The notes beneath the pieces are model-generated. The model ran no database searches, was not told the DNA's origin, and saw only the letters and a list, made by a program, of their open reading frames with translations. DNA of 64,000 nt from positions 20,567 through 84,566 of the forward strand of contig NW_025901020.1 of the NCBI RefSeq assembly GCF_022539505.1, read 5' to 3'. The position numbers and the translations under genes were made by a program. Below, in pieces: positions 23,714-35,000 of the stretch. The number at the start of each line of letters is the position of its first letter. Position 1 is the stretch's first letter. Origin of the DNA: Lolium rigidum. Taxonomy: Eukaryota; Streptophyta; Magnoliopsida; Poales; Poaceae.

Positions 23714-24448
23714 ATGGACAACAATGAGCTTCTTATTCTATTTCCTGATTTAAAACATGGATTGTTTGATGCGAAAATTAAAAAAGCTATGGAATCTTAT
23801 TTGCATGCTGGTAGTAATATTAGTATGAACGCTTTGAACACCATTGTTGATAATAATGTAGAAAGTTCTAAGCTTGGGGAAGCTGGTTTTCATGATCTTT
23901 TTAGTCCCCCAAGCATTGAGGAGAAAATTTTCTTTGATGATACTTTGCCTCCTATTTATGATGATTATAATAGTGGTCTTTTGGTACAACCTACTATGGA
24001 GAGTAAATTTTATTGTGATTATACTATGCCTCCTACACTTGATGAGAATAATAATGATAGCTACTTTGTTGAATTTGCTCCCGCTATTACTAATAAAATT
24101 GATTATGCTTTTACGGAGAGTAATAATTTTATGCATGAGACTCATGATAAGAAAGCTTTATGTGATGGTTATATTGTTGAGTTTTCTCATGACACTACTG
24201 AAAGTTATTATGAGAGAGGAAAATATGGTGGTAGAAATTTTCATGTTACTAAAACACCTCTCTATATGCTTAAAACCTTGAAGTTAAGCTTGTCTAGTTT
24301 TTCTATGCTTGTTGCATTATGCTTCTTGAACTTGTTTATTTACAAGATTCCTATGCATAGGAAGCATGTTAGACTTAAATGTGTTTTGAATTTGCCTTTT
24401 GATGCTCTCTTTTGCTTCAACTACTATTTCTTGCAAGTGCATCATTAA
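23714..24448 (+). CDS. Conserved 244-aa protein of element P, unknown function
   Basis: An intact frame from the first good ATG after the primer site. It begins MDNNELLILFPDLKHGLFDA and matches the 245-aa frame of M along its whole length. Near residues 193-215 there is a likely membrane segment (LSLSSFSMLVALCFLNLFIY), followed by the same basic MHRKHVRLK and a Cys/aromatic tail. The centre is acidic, with FFDDTLPPIYDDYN and CDYTMPPTLDENNND. It takes the place that gag-protease holds in G, and the DNA just downstream again matches G, so it looks like a replacement of the coding cassette between shared non-coding regions. I know no family for it. The frame's survival in two copies of opposite orientation argues for function, or for a recent common source. 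Confidence 0.78.
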   Translation: MDNNELLILFPDLKHGLFDAKIKKAMESYLHAGSNISMNALNTIVDNNVESSKLGEAGFHDLFSPPSIEEKIFFDDTLPPIYDDYNSGLLVQPTMESKFYCDYTMPPTLDENNNDSYFVEFAPAITNKIDYAFTESNNFMHETHDKKALCDGYIVEFSHDTTESYYERGKYGGRNFHVTKTPLYMLKTLKLSLSSFSMLVALCFLNLFIYKIPMHRKHVRLKCVLNLPFDALFCFNYYFLQVHH

Positions 24449-25145
24449 AACTGCTGAGCCCATCTTAACGGCTATAAAGAAAGAACTTCTTGGGAGATAA
24501 CCCATGTGTTATTTTGCTACAGTACTTTGTTTTATATTTGTGTCTTGGAAGTTGTTTACTACTGTAGCAACCTCTCCTTATCTTAGTTTTGTGTTTTGTT
24601 GTGCCAAGTAAAGTCGTTGATAGAAAGGTTGATACTAGATTTGGATTACTGCGCAGAAACAGATTTCTTTGCTGTCACGAATCTGGGTCTAATTCTCTGT
24701 AGGTAAATCAGAAAATTAAGCCAATTTACGTGAGTGATTCTCAGATATGTACGCAACTTTCATTCAATTTGGGCATTTTCATTTGAGCAAGTCTGGTGCC
24801 CTAATAAAATCCATCTTTACGGACTGTTCTGTTTTGACAGATTCTGCCTTTTATTTCGCATTGCCTCTTTTGCTATGTTGGATGAATTTCTTTGATCCAT
24901 TAATGTCCGAGTAGCTTTATGCAATGTCCAGAAGTGTTAAGAATGATTGTGTCACCTCTGAACATGTTAATTTTTATTTTGCACTAACCCTCTAATGAGT
25001 TGTTTCGAGTTTGGTGTGGAGGAAGTTTTCAAGGATCAAGAGAGGAGTATGATACAATATGATCAAGGAGAGTGAAAGCTCTAAGCTTGGGGATGCCCGG
25101 TGGTTCACCCCTGCATATTCTAAGAAGACTCAAGCGTCTAAGCTT

Positions 25146-25166
25146 GGGGATGCCCAAGGCATCCCC
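25146..25166 (+). other. Conserved hairpin, copy in P
   Basis: Arms GGGGATGCC and GGCATCCCC with a CAA loop. A related AAGCTTGGGGATGCCC motif with an imperfect arm lies about 60 bp upstream (25082-25097). Confidence 0.88.
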
Positions 25167-26311
25167 TTCTTCATCTACAACATTATCGGGTTCCTCCCCG
25201 AAACTATATTTTTATTCCGTCACATCTTATGCACTTTGCTTGGAGCGTCGGTTTGTTTTTGTTTTTGTTTTGTTTGAATAAAATGGATCCTAGCATTCAC
25301 TTTGTGGGAGAGAGACACGCTCCGCTGTAGCATATGGATAAGTATGTCCTTAGGCTCTACTCATAGTATTCATGGCGAAGTTTCTTCTTCGTTAAATTGT
25401 TATATGGTTGGAATTGGAAAATGCTACATGTAGTAACTCTAAAATGTCTTGGATAATTTGATACTTGGCAATTGTTGTGCTCATGTTTAAGCTCTTGCAT
25501 CATATACTTTGCACCCATTAATGAAGAAACACTTAGAGCTTGCTAATTTGGTTTGCATATTTGGTTTCTCTAGAGTCTAGATAATATCTAGTATTGAGTT
25601 TTGAACAACAAGGAAGACGGTGTAGAGTCTTATAATGTTAACAATATGTCTTTTATGTGAGTTTTGCTGCACCGTTCATCCTTGTGTTTGTTTCAAATAA
25701 CCTTGCTAGCCTAAACCTTGTATCGAGAGGGAATACTTCTCATGCATCCAAAATCCTTGAGCCAACCACTGTGCCATTTGTGTCCACCATACCTACCTAC
25801 TACATGGTATTTATCCGCCATTCCAAAGTAAATTGCTTGAGTGCTACCTTTAAAATTCCATCATTCACCTTTGCAATATATAGCTCATGGGACAAATAGC
25901 TTAAAAACTATTGTGGTATTGAATATGTACTTATGCACTTTATCTCTTATTAAGTTGCTTGTTGTGCGATAACCATGCTTCGGGGACGCCATCAACTATT
26001 CTTTGTTGAATATCATGTGAGTTGCTATGCATGTCCGTCTTGTCTGAAGTAAGAGAGATCTACCACCTTTATGGTTGGAGCATGCATATTGTTAGAGAAG
26101 AACATTGGGCCGCTAACTAAAGCCATGATTCATGGTGGAAGTTTCAGTTTTGGACATATATCCTCAATCTCATATGAGAATAATAATTGTTGATACATGC
26201 TTATGCATAAAAGAGGAGTCCATTATCTGTTGTCTATGTTGTCCCGGTATGGATGTCTAAGTTGAGAATAATCAAAAGCGAGAAATCCAAAATGCGAGCT
26301 TTCTCCTTAGA

Positions 26312-26364
26312 CCTTTGTACAGGCGGCATGGAGGTACCCCATTGTGACACTTGGTTAAAACATG
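26312..26364 (+). other. Conserved non-coding block, copy in P
   Basis: About 53 bp from CCTTTGTACAGGCGGCATG to AAAACATG. It is nearly unchanged among A, M, P and G although the surrounding DNA has diverged. Confidence 0.8.
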
Positions 26365-27028
26365 TGCATTGCAAAGATCCGGTAGTCCAAGCTAATTAGG
26401 ACAAGGTGCGGGCACTATTAGTATACTATGCATGAGGCTTGCAACTTGTAAGATATAATTTACATGATACATATGCTTTATTACTACCGTTGACAAAATT
26501 GTTTCATGTTTTCAAAATCAAAGCTCTAGCACAAATATAGCAATCGATGCTTTTCCTCTTTGAAGGACCTTTCTTCTACTTTTATTGTTGAGTCAGTTCA
26601 CCTATTTCTCTCCACCCCAAGAAGCAAACACTTGTGTGAACTGTGCATTGATTCCGACATACTTGCATATTGCACTTGTTATATTACTCTATGTTGACAA
26701 TTATCAATGAGATATACATGTTATAAGTTGAAAGCAACCGCTGAAACTTCATCTTCCTTTGTGTTGCTTCAATACCTCTACTTTGAATTATTTCTTTATG
26801 AGTTAACTCTTATGCAAGACTTATTGATGCTTGTCTTTAAGTACTATTCATGAAAAGTCTTTGCTTTATGATTCAGTTGTTTACTCATGTCATTACCATT
26901 GTTTTGATCGCTGCATTCATTACATATGTTTACAATATGATCAAGTTTATGATGGCATGTCACTCCATAAATTATCTTTGTTATCGTTTTACTCGCTCGG
27001 GACGAAGCGGAACTAAGCTTAGGGATGC

Positions 27029-28745
27029 CGATACGTCTCCGACGTATCGATAATTTCTTATGTTCCATGCCACATTATTGATGTTATCTACATGTTTTAT
27101 GCACACTTTATGTCATATTCGTGCATTTTCTGGAACTAACCTATTAACAAGATGCCGAAGTGCCGGTTCTCGTCTTCTGCTGTTTTTGGTTTCGAAATCC
27201 TAGTAACGAAATATTCTCGGAGTCGGACGAAATCAACGCCCGGGTTCCTATTTTTCCCGGAACCATCCAGAACACCCGAGAGCCGCCGAGGGAAGCCCCG
27301 GGGGCCCCACACCACACCCCGGCGCGGCCGAGAGGGGGCCGCGCCGCCCCTATGGTGTGGTGGCCCCGAGCCCCCTCCGAGGCTGCCCTTCCGCCTATTT
27401 AAAGCCTCCGTCGCGAAAACCCTATTACGTTGGACGAAACCCACAGAAACCTTCCAGAGCCGCCGCCATCGCGAAGCCAAGATCTGGGGGACAGGAGTCT
27501 CTGTTCCGGCACGCCGCCGGAACGGGGAAGTGCCCCCGGAAGGCTTCTCCATCGACACCGCTGCCATCTCCACCGCCATCTTCATCACCGCTGCTCTCTC
27601 CCATGAGGAGGGAGTAGTTCTCCATCGAGGCTCGGGGCTGTACCGGTAGCTATGTGGTTAATCTCTCTCCTATGTGCTTCAATACAATAATCTCATGAGC
27701 TGCCTTACATGATTGAGATTCATATGATGATGCTTGTAATCTAGATGTCGTTATGCTAGTCAAGTGAATTTTACTTATGTGATCTCCGGAGACTCCTTGT
27801 CCCACGTGTGTAAATGTGACAGTGTGTGCACCGTGTGGGTCTCTTAGGCTATATTTCACAGAATACTTATTCACCGTTATGAATGGCGTAGTGAAGTGCT
27901 TATTTATATCTCTTTATGATTGCAATGTGTTTTGTATCACAATTTATCTATGTGCTACTCTAGTGATGTTATTAAAGTAGTTTTATTCCTCCCGCACGGT
28001 GTAATGGTGACGAGTGTGTGCATCCGTGTTAGTACTTGGCGTATGCTATGATCATGATCTCTTGTAGATTGTGAAGTTAACTATTGCTATGATAGTATTG
28101 ATGTGATCTATTCCTCCTACATAGTGTGAAGGTGACGAGTGTGCATGCTTGTGTTAGTACTTGGTTTAGTCATGTTGATCTTTCATGCACTCTAAGGTTA
28201 TTTAAATATGAACATTGAATTGTGGAGCTTGTTAACTCCGGCATTGAGGGTTCGTGTAATCCTACGCAATGTGTTCATCATCCAACAAAAGAGTGTAGAG
28301 TATGCATCTATCTATTACGTTATGTGATCAAAGTTGAGAGTGTCCACTAGTGAAAGTATGATCCCTAGGCCTTGTTCCTAAATATCGCTATCGCTGCTTG
28401 TTTCATTGTTTTACTTGCGTTACTACTGCTACCATATTACCACCATCAACCACACGCCAGCAAGCTATTTTTCTGGCGCCGTTACTACTGCTCATATTCA
28501 TTCATACCACCTGTATTTCACTATCTCTTCGCCGAACTAGTGCACCTATTAGGTGTGTTGGGGACACAAGAGACTTCTTGCTTCGTGGTTGCAGGGTTGC
28601 ATGAGAGGGATATCTTTGACCTCTTCCTCCCTGAGTTCGATAAACCTTGGGTGATCCACTTAAGGGAAACTTGCTGCTGTTCTACAAACCTCTGCTCTTG
28701 GAGGCCCAACACTGTCTACAAGAATAGAAGCTCCCGTAGACATCA
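27029..28745 (+). repeat. 3' LTR of element P
   Basis: 1717 bp. Its first base is C instead of T (CGATACG). It ends GTAGACATCA at 28745, followed by the target duplication CTGTC. Confidence 0.93.
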
Positions 28746-28750
28746 CTGTC

Positions 28751-29644
28751 CACATTACACTATGAAGGAGGAATAGATCACATCAATACTATCATAATGA
28801 TAATTAACTCCACAATCTACGAGAGATCATGATCATAGCCCACGACAAGAACCACACGGTGCACACACTAGTCACCTTTACACCATGCAGGGAGGAATAG
28901 ACTACTTTAATAACATCACATGAGTAGCACACAACTAGTAGCGATACAAAGCTCATCATATGGATCTCAATCATGTAAAGCAGCTCATGAGATCATTGTA
29001 TTGAAGTACATAGGAGAGAGATTAACCACATAGCTACCGGTACAGCCCCGAGCCTCGATGGAGAACTACTCCCTCCTCATGGGAGACATCAGCGTTGATG
29101 AAGATGGCGGTGGTGTTGATGGAGAAGCCTTCCGGGGGCACTTCCCCGTCCCGGCGGCGTGCCGGAACAGAGACTCCTGTCCCCCAGATCTTGGCTTCGC
29201 GATGGCGGCGGATCTGGAAGGTTTCTCGTACCGTGGCTTTTCCGTCTCGAGGTTTTAGGTCTGGGATCTTTATATAGGCGAAGAGGCGGCGTCAGAAGGT
29301 CGAAGGGGCGACGACACCATAGGGCCACGCGGCCAGGGGGTGGGCCGCGCCACCCTATCATCTGGGGGCCCTGTGGCCCCCTCCGGCGACTCTCGGGTGT
29401 TCGGATGCTTCGGGGATTCTAAGATCTTTGGCGTTGATTTCGTCCGATTCCGAGAATATTTCCTTACTAGGATTTACGAAACCAAAAACAGCGAGAAACA
29501 ACGACAGCGGCACTTCGGCATCTTGTTAATAGGTTAGTTCCGGAAAACGCATAAATATGACATAAAGTATGCATAAAACATGTAGATATCATCAATAATG
29601 TGGCATGGACCATAAGAAATTATCGATACGTCGGAGACGTATCA
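28751..29644 (-). repeat. 5' LTR of M, second part
   Basis: 894 bp that continue the M 5' LTR after P. A minus-strand TATATAAA box lies at 29269-29276. The LTR ends at ...GACGTATCA (29644), before the target duplication GATTC. Confidence 0.92.
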
Positions 29645-29649
29645 GATTC

Positions 29650-29751
29650 CAAAAAGGCAAGGTCAGGGGCCACGCTTCAGAATTTTAGAGACGAACGAGA
29701 TGGGCTGAAGAGGGACATGAGGCGGTCAGCAGGCTGGGAAAGGGGGCAGGT
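29650..29751 (+). repeat. 3' LTR of element A, right part
   Basis: About 100 bp between the M target duplication and the Copia LTR. By position it continues the LTR begun at 16141. Its end is set by the Copia junction, so the original LTR end may be lost. Confidence 0.45.
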
Positions 29752-30174
29752 TGTAGGGATTCGTAGCATAGAAAACAAAAAATTTCCTACTGCAAGAACA
29801 AATAACAAGCCAAGATCTATCTAGTAGATGGTAGCAACGAGGTGAAGATCAACATACCCTCGAAGATCGCTAAGCATTAACGAAATAAATCTCGTTGTGG
29901 ATGTAGTTGATCACTTGCCGCTTTCAAAAGCGCGTAGAAGGTCTTGACGGTGCCACAATCAGGCAGCACCTCCGTACTTGGCCACATGTACGGTGTTGAT
30001 GATGACGTCCTTCTCCCCGTTCCAGTGGGCAGCAGATGTAGTAGATCCTCCTCGAAATCCCGCCAGCACGACGGCGTGGTGACGGTGGTAGTGGAGATCT
30101 CCGATAGCGCTTCATTGTAAGCGCCGTAGGAGAAATAGGAGGAGGGAGTAGCTAGGGTTTGGGAGAGGGTGCTT

Positions 30175-30669
30175 TTTTTTTTGAACCTTGAGACTGTGGG
30201 GAAAAAACCCCACAGTTATTTATTAAGACCAAAAAAGTATGTACAAAGTAAAAGAAAACAGAGAAAAAAAGAAAAGGTTAGACCTAACTGTACAAAGACT
30301 AACAGAGAACAATAATCTAAATCAGACTGCCTATCCAGGCAACTAATTCATCTAGATGCTTCCTCTTTATCCTATGCACAAGCATGGATATGTCATGTAC
30401 AAAACCCTTCTTCCACCCTTGAAAAGATGGCCTGTGATACTGAAAGATTTTCTCATTTCGTTGCTTCCATATATTCCAGCAGGCTAAAAGCACCACCTCC
30501 ATGAAAAAAGGTTTACCGAAGTCAGATCTTGCTCTTGTAGCAGCTGTTTGAATATCTTGCCCCTGTGACCAATCAATTTGTAAATATGTCCAAATCCTCT
30601 GACTGAAATTACACTCAAAGAATAAATGCATTCTGTCCTCATAAGCCCTAGCAAAACACAACTCACAAT
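30175..30669 (-). mobile_element. 5'-truncated LINE (L1-type) fragment
   Basis: About 495 bp inserted in the C1 3' LTR, with a 20-bp target duplication, GGGTTTGGGAGAGGGTGCTT, at 30155-30174 and 30670-30689. The plus-strand left end is a run of T, that is, a poly(A) tail on the minus strand. This is the classic outcome of target-primed reverse transcription with 5' truncation. It encodes only the C-terminal zinc-binding part of a LINE reverse transcriptase. Confidence 0.92.
30317..30669 (-). pseudogene. LINE reverse transcriptase C-terminal zf-RVT domain
   Basis: About 117 codons on the minus strand: HCELCFARAYEDRMHLFFEC followed by W-rich segments (RIWTYLQIDW, LLACWNIWKQRNEKIF). This is the zf-RVT pattern found at the C terminus of plant non-LTR reverse transcriptases: CxxC, then H and C, then WxxWxxRN. 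The catalytic domain is missing because of 5' truncation. The frame happens to be open into the flanking Copia LTR up to 30826, giving a chance 169-codon fusion frame. Confidence 0.88.
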
Positions 30670-32034
30670 GGGTTTGGGAGAGGGTGCTTGGGGCGCCGTC
30701 CTTGGTTCCCCTTGGGTGGTGCGGCCAAGTCTGTGCTGCCCTCTCCTCTCTCCCTCTCTTTATATAGGTGGAAGCCCCTAGGGTTGCCCCAAAATCTCTT
30801 CGAAGTCTAACTCCAAAAACTGCCATAATGGGGAAACCTAGGTGGATTGGGATTGCTCCCTTTCCTTGTACCTTGGCCGGCCAAGGTGGTGGAGTCCACC
30901 ATGGACTCCACCTTCCCTCTTGGTTGGCCGGCTAGGGTTGGTGGAGTCACGGATGGACTCCACCTTCCATAGTGATTTATTCTGGAAGCTTCTAGAAAAT
31001 TCTAGTGCCTTCCATAAATGCACCGGATCATTTCCAAACTTGGAAACTGACTTCCTATATATGAATCTTATTCTCCGGACCATTCCGGAACTCCTCGTGA
31101 TGTCCTGGATCCCATCCGAGACCCCGAACAATATTCGAACTCCATTCCATATTCCATATCTACTTAAAACGACATCAAACCTTAAGTGTGTCACCCTACG
31201 GTTCGAGAACTATGCGGACATGATCGAGACTCTTCTTTGATCAATAACTAATAGAGGGACCTGAAGATCTATAATAGCTCTCACATATTCAACGATGACT
31301 TCGTGATCGAAAGAACCATTTACATAAAATATTGATTCCCTTTGTCTCGTGATATTTTACTTATCTGAAGTTTGATCGTCGGTATCTCCATACCTAGTTC
31401 AACTTCGTTACCGATAAGTACTCTTTACTTGTACCTTGATATGACATCCCTTGTGAGCCAGACACATGCTTGCAACCTAATTGGATGACATTCCACCGAG
31501 AGAGCCCAGAGTATATCTATCCGTCATTTGTATGGACAAATCCCACTATTGATCCACGTGCTTCAACCTATACTTTCTGAATACTTAATGCCACCTTGAT
31601 AACTACCCATTTACAAAGTGGTGTTTGATGTCATCAAAGCATCCATCCGGTGTAGGTGATTAACATGATCTCATGGTCGAAGGATTAGGTTACTATGTAT
31701 CTTAAAGCTTGAAGCAAAACGAACTTAATGACTTGATCATATGGTACGCTTACTATGGGTGTATGTCCATCACATCATTCACCTAATGATATGATCTCGT
31801 TATTAATAACATCCAATGTCCATGATCAGGAAACCATGACCGTCTATTAATCAATAAGCTATTTTAACAAGAGGCTTACTAGGGACTCCTTTATATTTAC
31901 AAAACACACAAGTATTAATGTTTTCGGTTAATACAATTATAGCATGGGATGTAAACATTTATCATGAACACTAAGATATAACAATAAACACTTTTATTAT
32001 TGCCTCTTGGGCATATCTCCAACAGTCTCCCACT

Positions 32035-35000
32035 TGCACTAGAGTCAATAATCTAGTTTACATTTGTAAAGATCTAACACCTTGGCTTTCTGGTGCTTAT
32101 CATGTTTGCTTATGGGAGAGGTTTCATTCAATGAATCTGACATTCTCAGAAATGTATGTATTTTGCAATTCATTTGCGTCTCTATGCATCACTCAGTTTT
32201 TCAAATGAGTCCGCATTAATCGTGTATGTTTGGTCTTCTGGTGGAACCTTAAATCCGCGGTCTAAAATATGTTACCAATATTGTCACATATAATATAGCT
32301 TCATAGTTCTGACACTACCGGAACTACACCAAGTTATCAAAGAACTCCTCGACTTAAACACCCTCGGTCATTGTCAAAACATTGATATACTCTGCCTTCG
32401 TTTGTAAATCCATCACAATATTTAGAACTTATCTAAATCTAGAAGAGACTTCTTCTAGACCATTGTGCTACCTTTTAATGAACACATTAGCCTAATTGAG
32501 ATTGAAATTTATTTTTATATGTGACCAAACTAATATCGGTGTAACACCTTACAACGATTTTTTTGTCATTACCCCATATAAAACTACATATTTATATCCT
32601 CGGCTCCGACAAAGCACTCAGGGATATTCTTACTGTTGTCCAATGATCATGAAATGAATCATTCTGATATATGTTCGTAACACCTTAGAGCATAGGACAT
32701 CTGATTGTGTACATATTATTCGTGATCTAAAATCACTCATGTGTTTTTACTCATTGAGTGTCAAATACAATCAAGTCTTGTTAAACCTCCACATGGAAAA
32801 GAACACCTTGTTGACGTTTTCATATTGAACTACTTCAATATTCATTCTATGTAGTTTGACTTAAACTTATTGTGCGCTTCAATATATCTTCATAGATCTT
32901 GACGCTAAATATGTTTTTAGTCCATATCCTTTCATTGAAGTTAATTTTCAATGAAACCTTCTAATCACATCAAGTACATGATTACATTATTTATAATCAA
33001 CGATATGTCATCTACATAAAGTATTATAAATATGTCTCAGTGCTCCCACTTAATTTCTTGCAAATGCAAGCATCTTCATCGTTTCTGATGAAATCAAAAC
33101 TCTTTGATTATTTCATCTGGTGAAGATTCCAACTGTGTGATACTCACTTCATCCAATGAAGTTTGTATACCTATCTAGTATTCTATGGACTAGCAATACT
33201 CTCAGTTGTATCTTTTATACACCTTTAATACACCCTTCTGTTAAGTATTGTATTTTTCCATCCTACTAACATATCTCATAAAAGAAATATGTAGTGATTA
33301 CTAGAACAATCCGCATAGACTATAAGCATTGTTGTTGAATATCTAATCTTATCGCAGTCCACTCTTTGAACTTTGCCGTAAACAATCTTTTGACAAGTCG
33401 AGCTTCTTCAAGAATATTATATCCAAGTCTATTTTTATAGATCTATTTACTTTCAAAAAGTATTTATTCCTTCAAAAGATTTACCAAGCTCCAAGCTTGA
33501 TTATAGATACTATCTTGGATTTCATGGCTCTTAGCCATTTTAACGGAGTCAGGGCCCATCATAGCTTCTTTGTATGTAGTTGGTTTATAATTGTTCAAAA
33601 TCAATACTTTGTTCACAAATCATTTATTTGATCACAAAGTAAATCATACCTACAAGGTTCAATAGGTACTTCGATCTCCATGACTATAACACTTTGTAGA
33701 CATGGGAGCCATGATCGTCGTGGCCGCTTCCGGAACTATTTCCAATGATGCGCTACTCTGATCATCATGCTCAGGTTCATCAACCTTATCAAGTTCCATT
33801 GTCCTCCCACTCAAATACTTCGCTAGAAACAATTTCTTGGAAATAAGCAAGAAACATCGACAAACACTTTTGTCTTTGACTTCATAATGGAAAGAATTCC
33901 GAATTTGTTCTCTGGGATAACCAACAAACACATTCATCCGATTTTGGTTGTAAACTCATTTACTTATGCTACGCATACCAAAATTTAAGAAATGATAGTT
34001 AGGGTTTATACCCATGCCATAACTCGTATGGTATCATTTCAATGGATTATGATGGCGCTCTATTTAGTGTAAAATCGGTAGTCTCTAAAGCATAATCTAC
34101 AAAAATATAATGGCATCATTTTATTTTTTATTTCATCATTAATCCAACAAGGTTTGGATACGTCTCTCAAATACTCCATCATAACTATGGTGTTCCGAGA
34201 AACGTGAGTTGTGGAATAATTTCGTAACTCTCTTAGATGTTTGCTAAAACTCGTAATTCGAATATTTTCACGATGATCCAATCATAGATATTTGACTCTT
34301 CTATTACGATGATTTCTACTTCATGCTAAAATTTATTTGAATCTATTCAAATGTTTCAGACTTCTTCCTCATCAAATAAATATATCCATATATATACATT
34401 CAATTCATTGTTGGAAGCTTTCATGAAGTAGAAGAATCTTCCGCACACAACTATGCCCAATGAACCATATACATCGTCATGTATGTTTCCACTAAGCTAG
34501 TTGCCCGTTCAACTCTTGGCCTATGAACGATGTTTCAGTCAATCTCTTTTAGAAAATATTTGCAAGTGCCAAACGATTCAAAAATCAAATGACTCAAAAA
34601 ATCCATTTGCATGGAGTTTCTTCATGCGTTCCTTTCTAACATGACTTAAATGGCGGTTCCACAAATAAGTGGAATTCAAATCATTTTCCTTATGGCATTT
34701 TAGCGTCAATGTTATGCATGTGTGTTTCACCATTAAGATTTATAATAACTTATCCATCGTACATGGAGTACGGTCATAACTTGAACAACTCATTGTTTTT
34801 ATTTGACCAGAGCAGAACAAAAATTATTCAGTTTTTTATTATAAATCTGATGGGCTAGGTAGAATGCCAACGACAAATATAATAACACTTTGTTTTGTTC
34901 CAGACGTGCATTATTACCACATTCATTGTCAGTCACTTAGGTCATTATATTCTTGTATTGCGTTGTGTTGTATGACATCTCATACCAACCAATATGGTAC

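Larger units (their letters stand above)
21835..28745 (+). mobile_element. Element P: non-autonomous Athila-type element nested in M
   Basis: A plus-strand element of the same family as M, inserted in M's 5' LTR with the exact target duplication CTGTC (21830-21834 and 28746-28750). LTRs are 21835-23548 (1714 bp) and 27029-28745 (1717 bp), so total length is 6911 bp. The tRNA-Asp primer site is at 23559-23576 and the purine tract at 27009-27028. The first base of the 3' LTR has changed from T to C. The LTRs are close but show several substitutions, so P is young yet older than the Gypsy element at 5516. There is no gag or pol, only the 244-aa frame at 23714-24448. Confidence 0.95.
16345..29644 (-). 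mobile_element. Element M: non-autonomous Athila-type LTR element
   Basis: A minus-strand element with LTRs reading TGATACGTCTCC...GTAGACATCA and an exact target duplication GATTC (16340-16344 and 29645-29649). The 3' LTR is 16345-17803 (1459 bp). The 5' LTR is split by element P into 21270-21834 and 28751-29644, together again 1459 bp. The internal domain is 17804-21269. A primer site complementary to tRNA-Asp (GGCGCCGTTGCCGGGGA on the minus strand) lies at about 21241-21258. Without P the element is 6384 bp. It has no gag, protease or polymerase; its only frame is the 245-aa one at 20373-21110, followed by about 2.6 kb of non-coding DNA. Confidence 0.93.
29752..32034 (-). repeat. 3' LTR of C1, with LINE insertion
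   Basis: Starts TGTAGGGATTCG on the plus strand and ends ATATCTCCAACA. A minus-strand TATATAAA box lies near 30759-30766. The LINE fragment at 30175-30669 interrupts it. Confidence 0.88.

Noticed and set aside
20549..24281. Leu/Ile-rich frames overlapping the 244/245-aa proteins
   Set aside because: They are shadows in other frames of the same conserved DNA; the composition is that of shifted reading.
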